A stretch of 19,516 nt of DNA from Lysobacterales bacterium CG02_land_8_20_14_3_00_62_12. Lineage in GTDB: Bacteria; Pseudomonadota; Gammaproteobacteria; Xanthomonadales; Ahniellaceae. Below the pieces are notes generated by a model. That model was not told where the DNA came from and searched no databases. It saw nothing but the letters and a program-made list of their open reading frames with translations. Below are positions 6,908-14,233 of the stretch, piece by piece. The position numbers and the translations under genes are program-made. Numbering within the stretch: the stretch's first letter is position 1; every line of letters begins with the position of its first letter. The stretch is taken from NCBI GenBank assembly GCA_002785585.1, contig PEUI01000204.1:1-19516 (forward strand), given 5' to 3'.

Positions 6908-7212
6908 TGAGCTTGAGAGATCCCACCCGTCGTCCCACCCACCCTGGCGCCGTCCTGCGCGAAGACGTGTTTCCCGAGCTCGGCATGACGCAAACCGAGT
7001 TTGCCAAGCGGTTGCTGGTATCGCGACTTACCGTTTCCGAGTTGCTGCATGAGAAGCGCGGTCTGAGCACGGAACTCGCCGCCCGCATTGCCCGACTGAC
7101 CAACACCACGCCGCAATCATGGCTGCGAATGCAGGAAGCCCTGGACTTGTGGCGCGTGCACCAAAACCGGCAACAGCTGGCGCAGATCAAGCCACTAGCA
7201 GTAGCGGGGTAA
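6907..7212 (+). CDS. higA: HigA-type antitoxin (XRE helix-turn-helix)
   Basis: 101 residues. HigA neutralises HigB and represses the operon through its DNA-binding domain. Family marks run through the protein: HPGAVLREDVFPELGMTQTE, then the recognition region LVSRLTVSELLHEKRGLST, then LAARIARLTNTTPQSWLRMQ and DLWR. The ATG at 6907 shares its A with the higB stop (TGATG). A GATGAGC context with no separate ribosome site suggests reinitiation after higB. The frame is open upstream through higB, but that extension is out-of-phase reading of the toxin gene and is not used. The module is bounded by mnmE on the left and a membrane phosphoglycerol transferase-like gene on the right, both intact. Confidence 0.94.
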   Translation: MSLRDPTRRPTHPGAVLREDVFPELGMTQTEFAKRLLVSRLTVSELLHEKRGLSTELAARIARLTNTTPQSWLRMQEALDLWRVHQNRQQLAQIKPLAVAG

Positions 7213-7311
7213 CTGATCGTCCGGTAGCCCGGTCCACCAAAGTGGCGACGCCCAGGCGCGGGTGCCAACCGGTTCAAGCATGTTTGCTATACCCAGTCTG
7301 CAAATCACTCG

Positions 7312-9228
7312 ATGAAAAATCTGTTGCGACCTGTGCTCGGCTTGGCGATCGCTTTTTTTGCGCTGGCCCTGCTCACCCGTTGTGGGTTGCTGGTTGCGGC
7401 GCGCCAGGAGCTGCCGTGGTTGCTGGTCTGGATCAGTGTGCCGATGGGTTTGGTCTACGATCTGGCGACTTTCGCGTTGTTGGCATTGCCCTTGGTGGCG
7501 TTGCAGAGCCTGTTGCCCAAGCCCGGTCGCTGGCGCACGCTGCATAGCGTGTTGGTGCAGATCGCGGTGTTGCTGGCGCTTGCGGTATTGGTGTTGGTTG
7601 CCGTCAGCGAGTGGTTGTTCTGGGACGAGTTCGGCGTGCGCTTCAATTTTATCGCGGTCGATTATCTGGTCTACACCACCGAAGTCGTTGGCAATATCTG
7701 GCAGTCCTATCCGATGCCAGCGATCTTGTGCGGGTTGGCGCTGACCACCGCTGTGATCTATGGCTTGCTCAGCTCCTGGTGGTGGCCGGATCCGCAAACG
7801 GTCACTGGGTCGCAGCGGGGCGCTTTTTTGCTGTTTGCGATCACCTTCGCGGCGCTGGATTTGTGGCTGCTGGATGCGGACAGTCTGGCGCTGCCCAAGA
7901 ACAATTACGCCGACCAGATCGGTCGCAACGGCATCTACCAATTCTTTTCCGCCTATCGCCACGCCGAACTCGACTACCTGAGCTTTTATCGGCAGCAACC
8001 GGCCGACACGCTGGACGGTGACCTGCGGCGATTGCTGGCGACGCCGGAAGCCCGCTTTCGGCACGACCACGGCATCGAGCGCGATATCGTCAATCGCGGT
8101 CCCGAACAGCACCCCAATATTGTGTTGATCAGCATCGAAAGCCTGTCGGCGGATTTCATGTCGAGCTTCGGCAACAGCAAAGGCTTGACCCCCAATCTGG
8201 ATCGCTTGGCCAGTAACAGTCAGTTCTTCACGCAGCTTTACGCCACCGGCAATCGCACTGTGCGCGGCCTCGAAGCGTTGTCGATTGGCGTGCCGCCAAG
8301 TCCCGGTGAAGCGATCGTCAAGCGGCCGCACAACGACCATCTGTTTGGTCTTGGCAGCGTGCTCGCAGCAAAAGATTATCAGTTGTTGTTTTTGTACGGT
8401 GGCTACAGTTATTTCGACAACATGCAGCAATACTTCACCGCCAACGGCTATCAGGTGATTGATCGCACGGCGCTGGCGCCGGCACAGATTCACCACGAAA
8501 CCATCTGGGGTGTCGCCGACGAGGATCTGTTCACGCTGGCCTTGAACACGTTCGATGCCAGCGCCGCACGCGGCCGTCCATTCTTCGGCCAGATCATGAC
8601 GGTATCCAACCACCGTCCCTACACTTATCCCGAGGGCCGCATCGATATTCCCTCCAAGACCGGCCGCGACGGCGCGGTCAAGTACACCGATTGGGCGATC
8701 GGCAATTTTATCGAACGCGCGCGCCGCCAGCCGTGGTTTGACAACACCGTGTTCGTGATCGTCGCCGACCATTGCGCCTCCAGCGCCGGTCGGGTGGATC
8801 TGCCGGTGCGCCGTTATCACATTCCGGCGTTGTTCTATTCACCCAAATATTTCCCGCCCGAGCGGGTGGATCGGTTGATGAGCCAGATCGATCTGGCGCC
8901 CACCCTGCTTGGCAAACTGGGCATGAGTTATCGCAGTCAGTTTTTCGGCTATGACCTGGCCCAACTGGCACCCGGCCGCGAGCGTGCCTTGCTGGCTACC
9001 TATCAGCAACTGGGCTTGTTGAAAGCCGGCGTGCTCAGCATCCTCAAGCCGCAACGCCTGGTGCTCCAGCAGCTTCCCGATGCCGACGGCGATGGTGCCA
9101 CGCCGTTGCCGACACCGCGCGATGACTTGCTCGCCGAGGCGATCACCTGGTATCAAGCCAGCAGTGTGATGTTTCAGCGCGGCGAGTTGCGCGATGCCGA
9201 ATACGCCCCGCCCGAGTCCGAGCGTTAG
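7312..9228 (+). CDS. LtaS/OpgB-like membrane phosphoglycerol transferase or sulfatase-fold protein
   Basis: 638 residues. About five hydrophobic spans fill the first 195 residues, followed by a periplasmic alkaline-phosphatase-superfamily domain (about 260-560). Metal and catalytic positions match the LTA synthase group: Glu276 in LISIESL, Thr316 in TGNRTVRGLEAL as nucleophile, His434 in VSNHRPY, and Asp486-His487 in VIVADHCAS. In Gram-positives such enzymes build lipoteichoic acid. In Gram-negatives relatives add phosphoglycerol to periplasmic glucans, or phosphoethanolamine in related families. The substrate here cannot be read from sequence. The ATG at 7312 gives a proper first membrane segment but has no clear Shine-Dalgarno. 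TATACC at 7288-7293 could be a -10. It is probably monocistronic; a hairpin follows its stop. Confidence 0.85.
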   Translation: MKNLLRPVLGLAIAFFALALLTRCGLLVAARQELPWLLVWISVPMGLVYDLATFALLALPLVALQSLLPKPGRWRTLHSVLVQIAVLLALAVLVLVAVSEWLFWDEFGVRFNFIAVDYLVYTTEVVGNIWQSYPMPAILCGLALTTAVIYGLLSSWWWPDPQTVTGSQRGAFLLFAITFAALDLWLLDADSLALPKNNYADQIGRNGIYQFFSAYRHAELDYLSFYRQQPADTLDGDLRRLLATPEARFRHDHGIERDIVNRGPEQHPNIVLISIESLSADFMSSFGNSKGLTPNLDRLASNSQFFTQLYATGNRTVRGLEALSIGVPPSPGEAIVKRPHNDHLFGLGSVLAAKDYQLLFLYGGYSYFDNMQQYFTANGYQVIDRTALAPAQIHHETIWGVADEDLFTLALNTFDASAARGRPFFGQIMTVSNHRPYTYPEGRIDIPSKTGRDGAVKYTDWAIGNFIERARRQPWFDNTVFVIVADHCASSAGRVDLPVRRYHIPALFYSPKYFPPERVDRLMSQIDLAPTLLGKLGMSYRSQFFGYDLAQLAPGRERALLATYQQLGLLKAGVLSILKPQRLVLQQLPDADGDGATPLPTPRDDLLAEAITWYQASSVMFQRGELRDAEYAPPESER

Positions 9229-9230
9229 CG

Positions 9231-9250
9231 GGTGGATGCGCCAATCCACC
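9231..9250 (+). terminator. Hairpin after the LtaS/OpgB-like gene
   Basis: GGTGGAT (9231-9237), loop GCGCCA, ATCCACC (9244-9250), starting 3 nt after the stop codon. The 7-bp stem is perfect, but no T-run follows (GGACTTAGG), so a Rho-independent role is doubtful. It lies only 6 bp from the left arm of the foldback element. Confidence 0.4.
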
Positions 9251-9256
9251 GGACTT

Positions 9257-9416
9257 AGGCGTCGCGCAGAAATAACTTACCCATCTTGCTGGTCCTTATT
9301 GCCCGCCTGCGTCGTTGCACAAAGCGGCACATAGTCCGACTATGCTCCCCTTTGTGCGCCTTGCAGGCGAACGAAAGTCCTGCGCAATCTGCGCAAGTTA
9401 TTTCTGCGCGACGCCT
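9257..9416. repeat. 160-bp near-palindromic foldback element (MITE/REP-like)
   Basis: Perfect 22-bp inverted arms lie at 9257-9278 and 9395-9416; the left one starts AGGCGTCGCGCAGAAATA. Moving inward, 25 bp on each side are diverged. Three further nested stems follow: CGCCTGC/GCAGGCG (9304-9310 with 9363-9369), GCACAAAG/CTTTGTGC (9317-9324 with 9350-9357), and CATAGTC/GACTATG around position 9337. The whole element is symmetrical to within a base or so about one centre. It has no coding frame of its own and occupies the gap between two convergent genes. Miniature inverted-repeat elements and REP-type repeats favour such gaps. Multi-copy status cannot be judged from one copy. Confidence 0.8.
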
Positions 9417-9512
9417 TAGCGGCCAATTGCCCGCGCTGATGGTCGAGCGGGAGGCATCAACTCCAGCTGGCAACGCGGCCCAGCGCATTGTTGTGGTGCT
9501 CGCACGCCGCTA

Positions 9513-11279
9513 TCAGAACAGGCTCGGTAGCGCATCGCTGAGCGCATCCTTGCGGCCGCCGACAATGCGCAGCGTGTGCTGATAGCCACGGTCGATGGCG
9601 CGGTAGAAGGCTTTCCATTCGAGCAGATCGATATCGTCGGTTGGCGGCGTCAACAGCAGGCTTGATTGGGTGCGCGCCTCCAGTGCCGCGCTGGCGGCAT
9701 TGACCATGCCGGCGCGCAGCAGGATCTGGGTGAGACTCGGTCGCCGCTGCGGCTGAAAGGCCTGGGCGAGCAGTCGCCAGAATGGCGGCAAATTGACTTC
9801 ATCGACTTTGGCTTCGATCGCACGGTCGCCACCGATGTCCACCGCGATCACCTCGCCCGGATGTTGCGCGCGCATGATGCCGACCGGCAAGTTGTTGATG
9901 ACGCCGCCATCCACAAACACTTCACCGCCCCGGCAAACCGGCGGCAGCACGCCCGGAATCGCAATCGACGCGCGCAGCCACTGCCACAGGCAGCCGGTGC
10001 GATGCACCGCCACTTCGCCACGGGTCAGGTTGGCCGAAACACAAAAGTAGGGCAGCAGCAGGTCTTCGATTTCGCGCTCACCAAAGGTCTCCTTCAGCAG
10101 GCGCGATGCTTTGCGACCGGCGACCAGCGAGACAAACGGAAAGGTGTAATCCGACAGCGGATTGGTTTCGTAAAAACAGCGACGATAGTTTTCGGTCATC
10201 TCATCGACCGACCAATCGGCGGCGAGGCCGGCGCCAATCACCGCACCGATCGAAGTGCCGCCGACCGAATCGATGGCAAAGCCGGCTTCGAGCAGGGCTT
10301 TGATGACGCCGATGTGGGCAAAGCCGCGGGCACCACCGCCACTGAGCACCAACCCGAGACTTTGCCCGCTGAGCAGCCTGGCGACCCGCGCAATATCGGC
10401 ATCGTGGCGAACGTGGTGCAGACCGCAAGACGGCGATCGACGCTGCCAGCGGCGGCCGGCACCGAGCAGCAGCGATCCCGAATGCAGCAGGATCAAATGT
10501 TGTGGTGGCGGCAACGACTCGGGCGGCAACACCTGCGCCAGCTCCCACTGCGGGTCGGCCTCGGCGCGGGCGTCGGCGAGCAGCAACCAGGCATCGGCTT
10601 GACGGCGGCAGCGTCCGCGCCATTCGCCATCGACGCCGTCAGCGACATAGAGCACAAAATGCGCCTCGGTTTCGATGGCGAGACACTGCGCACTGGAGAG
10701 CTGGTGATCGGATGGGCCGAGAATGCGCACACTGCCATACGCCGCCAGTGATCGCGCGAGCACTTGCGCAAAACCGATCCCGTCAACGCCCGGGCATTGC
10801 GGCAGCAGGGCGAAGGTGCGTGGCGTCGCCTGCTGATAACGCTCGTCGCGCGGTGCACTGGCGCGGCGCAAGGCCAGTCTGGCCAAGCCGACCAAAGCCA
10901 CCGGGTACTGCGCACCCAGGGCTTCCAGATGCGCCGCCGGTAGCCTGAGTACTTCGCTGTCGCGCAGCGCGCGCACGGTGGCGGCACGTGGTCGTTGAAT
11001 CAACACGCCGAGCTCGCCGACGCTTTCACCCATCACTACCAGACCGATGCGTTCGCTACCGCTGGCGGTGCGACGAAACGCGCCAAGACTGCCGCTCAAC
11101 ACCAGATAGGCGGCGTCGGTGGCGTCGCCCTCATGGAAAAGGACTTCGCCGCCGGGCAACGACAACCATTCACAGCCCTCCAGCAACAGCGCCCGGGCAG
11201 GCTCCGGCAAACCGGCAAACCACGGCACCTGCAGCAGCAGCGCAATGGCGTGATCGTGATCGGGCAGCACGGTGGGCAT
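9513..11279 (-). CDS. Cyclic-nucleotide-binding patatin-like phospholipase
   Basis: 588 residues in three parts. Residues about 12-125 form a cNMP-binding domain with the phosphate cassette GELGVLIQRPRAATVRA (88-104; Glu89, Arg98 in place). Residues about 150-300 form a less conserved middle region. Residues about 308-470 are a patatin lipase: oxyanion loop SGGGARG (313-319), nucleophile GTSIG with Ser343, and the dyad Asp457 in FVDGG. The architecture matches the neuropathy-target-esterase-like bacterial group, predicted to hydrolyse phospholipids or lysophospholipids. All catalytic residues are present, so activity is likely, possibly under cAMP or cGMP control. The ATG at 11279 was chosen as the start; it diverges from xth across 76 bp. 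There is no signal peptide or convincing membrane span. Confidence 0.9.
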   Translation of the reverse strand: MPTVLPDHDHAIALLLQVPWFAGLPEPARALLLEGCEWLSLPGGEVLFHEGDATDAAYLVLSGSLGAFRRTASGSERIGLVVMGESVGELGVLIQRPRAATVRALRDSEVLRLPAAHLEALGAQYPVALVGLARLALRRASAPRDERYQQATPRTFALLPQCPGVDGIGFAQVLARSLAAYGSVRILGPSDHQLSSAQCLAIETEAHFVLYVADGVDGEWRGRCRRQADAWLLLADARAEADPQWELAQVLPPESLPPPQHLILLHSGSLLLGAGRRWQRRSPSCGLHHVRHDADIARVARLLSGQSLGLVLSGGGARGFAHIGVIKALLEAGFAIDSVGGTSIGAVIGAGLAADWSVDEMTENYRRCFYETNPLSDYTFPFVSLVAGRKASRLLKETFGEREIEDLLLPYFCVSANLTRGEVAVHRTGCLWQWLRASIAIPGVLPPVCRGGEVFVDGGVINNLPVGIMRAQHPGEVIAVDIGGDRAIEAKVDEVNLPPFWRLLAQAFQPQRRPSLTQILLRAGMVNAASAALEARTQSSLLLTPPTDDIDLLEWKAFYRAIDRGYQHTLRIVGGRKDALSDALPSLF

Positions 11280-11343
11280 ACGCGCATCGTAGTGCAGCCG
11301 CTGCGCACTGGGCAGCGTGCTCGGTCAAGCCAGCGGCGTTTGC

Positions 11344-11349
11344 TAACAT
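11344..11349 (+). promoter_or_regulatory. Possible extended -10 for xth
   Basis: TGC directly before TAACAT (11344-11349) resembles an extended -10. With normal spacing the start point would fall at about the xth ATG (11356). No Shine-Dalgarno precedes that ATG, so a leaderless or very short leader mRNA is possible. A 19-nt imperfect dyad (AGTGC..GCACT, 11291-11309) lies upstream, between the divergent genes. Confidence 0.3.
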
Positions 11350-11355
11350 GGCGCA

Positions 11356-12120
11356 ATGAAAATCGCGACCTGGAATGTCAACTCGTTGAAGGTACGGCTG
11401 CCGCATTTGCTGGAATGGGCAGGTCAAGCCGAGCCCGATCTGTTGGCCCTGCAGGAAATCAAACAGGAGAACGCGGCGTTCCCACATGCCGAGTTGGCGG
11501 CGCTGGGCTATCAGGCAGTCGTCTCTGGTCAGAAAACCTATAACGGGGTCGCGCTGTTGGCGCGTGCGGCGCAAAGCGCGATCGTTACCGAGATTCCCGG
11601 CTATGCCGATCTGCAGCGCCGGGTGTTGGCGGCCACTGTGAACGACCTCCGGGTGATCAATCTGTACGTGGTCAATGGTCAGGATCCACAATCGGACAAG
11701 TTTCGCTACAAGCTCGAATGGTTGCAGGCGGTGACCGCCTGGATTGCCGAAGAATTGCGCAGCCACCCGCGATTGGTGGTGCTGGGCGACTTCAACATTG
11801 CGCCGGAGGATCGGGATGTCTACGACCCGGAATCCTGGTACGAACAGGTGCTCTGCAGCAGCGCCGAACGCGCCGCCCTGCAACGCTTGCTGGCGCTCGG
11901 CCTACACGACAGTTTTCGCCTGTGCCACGACGACGGCGGCCACTACAGTTGGTGGGACTATCGGGCCGCAGCGTTTCGGCGCAATCAGGGTTTGCGGATC
12001 GATCTGTTGCTGGTCAGCGATGCGCTGCGCCAGCGCGTGGTCGCGGCCGGCATCGACACCGCACCGCGATCCTGGGAGCGGCCCAGCGATCACGCCCCGG
12101 CCTGGGTGACCCTCCAATGA
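11356..12120 (+). CDS. xthA: Exodeoxyribonuclease III
   Basis: 254 residues, matching the ExoIII/AP-endonuclease family. It cuts at abasic sites and degrades duplex DNA 3' to 5' in base-excision repair. Visible catalytic elements: Asn7 in MKIATWNVNSLKVRLPHL, Glu34 in LLALQEIKQE, the tyrosine in INLYVVNG, Asp145/Asn147 in LGDFNIAPEDRDV, Asp216 in LRIDLLLVS, and Asp245-His246 in PSDHAPAW. The ATG at 11356 is the classical start. No Shine-Dalgarno is visible and an extended -10-like TGCTAACAT ends 6 nt upstream. It diverges from the cNMP-patatin gene, and its stop overlaps the start of a UPF0149 gene, so the two are likely co-expressed. Confidence 0.96.
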   Translation: MKIATWNVNSLKVRLPHLLEWAGQAEPDLLALQEIKQENAAFPHAELAALGYQAVVSGQKTYNGVALLARAAQSAIVTEIPGYADLQRRVLAATVNDLRVINLYVVNGQDPQSDKFRYKLEWLQAVTAWIAEELRSHPRLVVLGDFNIAPEDRDVYDPESWYEQVLCSSAERAALQRLLALGLHDSFRLCHDDGGHYSWWDYRAAAFRRNQGLRIDLLLVSDALRQRVVAAGIDTAPRSWERPSDHAPAWVTLQ

Positions 12121-12854
12121 TGGTCGATAGCGCACCCTATGGCCTGGAAACCCGCGAGCTCGATACTTTGCACGAGTTCTTGCTGGCGCGCGCCAATGCC
12201 GGTGGCATGATGCTCGATGCAGTGCACGGCTTGCTGACCGCGGTAGTGATCGGCCCCGATCCGATTCCGGCCAGCGAATGGCTGGGTCACGTCGTGCCGG
12301 CCGAGGCCGGTTTCAGCAACGAGGCCGAGGCCAATCAGATTCTGGCGCTGTTGATCAAGCTCTACAACAGCATCGTGCAGGAGCTCGAAACGCTGAGCTA
12401 TCAGCCGATCTTTGGTGAAATCGAAGCGGTCGACGGCGACGATGAGGATGACTACCTGGCGACGCACCCGGAGGCCGCCACCGCGCCGGTGACTGAATCG
12501 AGCACGGCGCTGTCGGCGCGTGGCTGGTGCGAGGGGTTCTCGCTTGGCGTCGATCTGCGTTCAGCGCTGTGGGAGAACCGCATGCGCACCGATCCCGCGT
12601 TGCTGGATTTGCTGTCGCCGTTGATCACGGTCGCGGCGGAAGAAGGCATGTTTGACCCAGAAACCGCCGAATCCGAGGCCACCGATCACCTCAGCGAAGA
12701 CGAGTTCGAACTCGCTTTGAACAGTGTTGCCGGTGCGGTCGCCGACGTGCAGCAGTATTGGCGCAACCAGCCCCCTGGCGCCGATGAAAGCGTCAGCAGC
12801 GAGCCGGGGCCGCGGCCGCTGTTGCGCAAACGCGGTGGCCACTGGCTGCATTGA
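12117..12854 (+). CDS. UPF0149 (YecA/YgfB-type) protein
   Basis: 245 residues. The N-terminal part reads like YecA-family proteins: ELDTLHEFLL, then DAVHGLLTAVVIGPDPIPAS with EWL. The middle has ARGWCEGFSLGVDLRSALWE, and the helical end has VADVQQYWR. The family has no firmly assigned function; some YecA-like members end in a zinc-binding SEC-C tail, which is absent here. The tail is instead a short basic RPLLRKRGGHWLH. An acidic linker rich in Asp/Glu (about 100-125) interrupts the domain. Two adjacent ATGs occur at 12117 and 12120; the first overlaps the xthA stop as ATGA, indicating translational coupling. The function beside a repair nuclease is unknown. Confidence 0.8.
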   Translation: MMVDSAPYGLETRELDTLHEFLLARANAGGMMLDAVHGLLTAVVIGPDPIPASEWLGHVVPAEAGFSNEAEANQILALLIKLYNSIVQELETLSYQPIFGEIEAVDGDDEDDYLATHPEAATAPVTESSTALSARGWCEGFSLGVDLRSALWENRMRTDPALLDLLSPLITVAAEEGMFDPETAESEATDHLSEDEFELALNSVAGAVADVQQYWRNQPPGADESVSSEPGPRPLLRKRGGHWLH

Positions 12855-12904
12855 TCAGCAGCGCAAACGCGAGTATGCAGCGGCGGTGACCGTTGCCTGA
12901 GCGT

Positions 12905-12968
12905 GGCGCGTTGCTTGGCCGCGGCGCTTTGCCTGGCCGCGGCGCGTTGCTTGGCCGCGGCGCTTTGC
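12905..12968. repeat. GC-rich tandem repeat, 18-bp units in a 36-bp alternating pattern
   Basis: Units at 12905-12922, 12923-12940 and 12941-12958, with a partial unit at 12959-12968. Type A is GGCGCGTTGCTTGGCCGC and type B is GGCGCTTTGCCTGGCCGC, alternating A-B-A-B', so the true period is 36 bp. Unit junctions create the palindrome GCCGCGGC. The array lies in the 182-bp gap before the exported barrel-like gene, about 70 bp upstream of its start. It does not look coding on either strand. Confidence 0.85.
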
Positions 12969-13036
12969 CGCATGGGCATTCCCGTGCTCGGCACCTACCA
13001 TCGCGCTTCCCAAAATCAAGCACGACGGTGAAATCG

Positions 13037-14017
13037 ATGTTGAAAAACAAGCAAGTCGCGATCGGCCTTGGCCTGCTCGCGCTCGGCACCAGCGCCAGCG
13101 CCTGCGATCTGTGTGCGATCTACACCGCAGAACTCGCCGAAGGCGCCAGTGGTACCGGTATGTATGCCGGTATCTCCGAGCAGTACACCAACTTCAAAGA
13201 CGTGTTTGAAGATGGCCACAAGATCGACAACCCGGCCGGCCAGGCGCTCGATTCCTGGTTCACCCAGTTAGCGGTTGGTTATCGGCACGGCCCGTGGGCG
13301 GTGCAAGGCACGCTGCCTTACATCCACCGCAAGTTCACCCGTCAGGAGGGCGAAGTGCTGGACCAGGGCAGCGTCAACGGTATCGGTGATACTTCCTTGG
13401 TGGCGAGCTATGACCTGGTTCGCAAAAGCTCCGAAGACGGCTTTATCGCCTGGCAGGTTTTGGGCGGAATCAAGTTCGCCACCGGCGCTTCCGGGCGCAT
13501 CGCCGAAGAGCTCGAGGAAGGCCATCACGACGGCGTCACCGCCAACTTGGCCAAGCACGGCGAACCAGCGAGTGCCATCCATGGCCACGACCTGGCTTTG
13601 GGTAGTGGCAGCACCGACTTCATCTTTGGCAGCAATTTGCGTTGGCGGCAGCAACGATGGTTGGGCGATGTCGGGTTTCAGTACGGCATTCGTCGTCGCG
13701 GCGATTTTGACTACCGTTACGCCAACGAAGTGCACTGGAATGTCAGTACTGGCCGTTACCTCAAGCTGGAACATGACAAAAGCGTCGCCGTGGTGCTGAA
13801 CCTGAGTGGCGAACAAAAAGGCGAAGACCGGCTCGCCGGCGTTCGGGCCAGCGACACCAGCAGCCGCTCGGTTTTGCTCGGACCCGCGCTGCGCGCCAAT
13901 TTCGGCGCCAGCAATGCTTTTGAGCTCGGTTGGTCCTGGCGCATCAACGAAGGCAATAGCGGCATCCAGATGTTGCCCGACAATCGCCTGCGCGCGGGCT
14001 TCACGCATCGCTTTTAA
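13037..14017 (+). CDS. Exported protein, probable outer-membrane beta-barrel
   Basis: 326 residues from ATG at 13037. Residues 1-22 (MLKNKQVAIGLGLLALGTSA then SA) form a signal peptide. The mature protein would begin CDLCAIYTAE, a Cys-x-x-Cys at the very N-terminus. The rest is rich in alternating polar/apolar strands (FTQLAVGYRHGPWAVQGTLP, VGFQYGIRRRGDFDYRY, LRANFGASNAFELGWSWRIN) and ends RAGFTHRF, with the terminal Phe typical of Omp85-assembled barrels. It resembles the broad MetA/phenol-degradation-type transporter family, but that is from memory. A further upstream start would add only GC-rich tandem-repeat translation and is rejected. One His/Glu-rich loop (EELEEGHHDG, HGEPASAIHGHD) could bind metal. 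The substrate is unknown. Confidence 0.7.
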   Translation: MLKNKQVAIGLGLLALGTSASACDLCAIYTAELAEGASGTGMYAGISEQYTNFKDVFEDGHKIDNPAGQALDSWFTQLAVGYRHGPWAVQGTLPYIHRKFTRQEGEVLDQGSVNGIGDTSLVASYDLVRKSSEDGFIAWQVLGGIKFATGASGRIAEELEEGHHDGVTANLAKHGEPASAIHGHDLALGSGSTDFIFGSNLRWRQQRWLGDVGFQYGIRRRGDFDYRYANEVHWNVSTGRYLKLEHDKSVAVVLNLSGEQKGEDRLAGVRASDTSSRSVLLGPALRANFGASNAFELGWSWRINEGNSGIQMLPDNRLRAGFTHRF

Positions 14018-14110
14018 GCGCTTGGCAGCGGCACCGAATCAAACGGCAAACGGTCGCTGAGCTGGTTGGCCGTGGTGCCGACGCTTCGCCGATGCGGAGC
14101 GCTTGGCAGC
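14017..14110. repeat. 13-nt direct repeat pair in the gap after the barrel gene
   Basis: AGCGCTTGGCAGC occurs at 14017-14029, touching the stop codon, and again at 14098-14110. The intervening sequence shows no gene or clear hairpin. It may be chance in a GC-rich gap or a small duplication. The rest of the 14018-14233 gap holds only a TATACT -10-like box (14192-14197) with no convincing -35. Confidence 0.45.
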
Positions 14111-14233
14111 ACCGCGCATGCCGCCGTGTCGGCGCCGTGGAGAGGCCCGCCGAATGACCCCGCCGCCATCCTCCGGCGCCGATGGCATCGTTATACTGCC
14201 GCACCCAAACGACGGCAACGCGGGCTGCTGGCA

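Noticed and set aside
6592..7212. A longer 206-residue version of HigA starting upstream of higB.
   Set aside because: The added part is out-of-phase reading of higB; HigA family length and the TGATG junction support 6907.
7195..8820. 541-codon minus-strand open frame.
   Set aside because: Antisense of the LtaS/OpgB-like gene, which has a full active site and membrane segments.
9666..10751. 361-codon plus-strand open frame.
   Set aside because: Antisense of the cNMP-patatin gene; no ribosome site or family pattern.
12893..13036. N-terminal extension of the barrel protein starting in the tandem repeat (PERGALLGRGALPGRG...).
   Set aside because: It is a translation of the 18-bp repeat and would mask the clear signal peptide at 13037.
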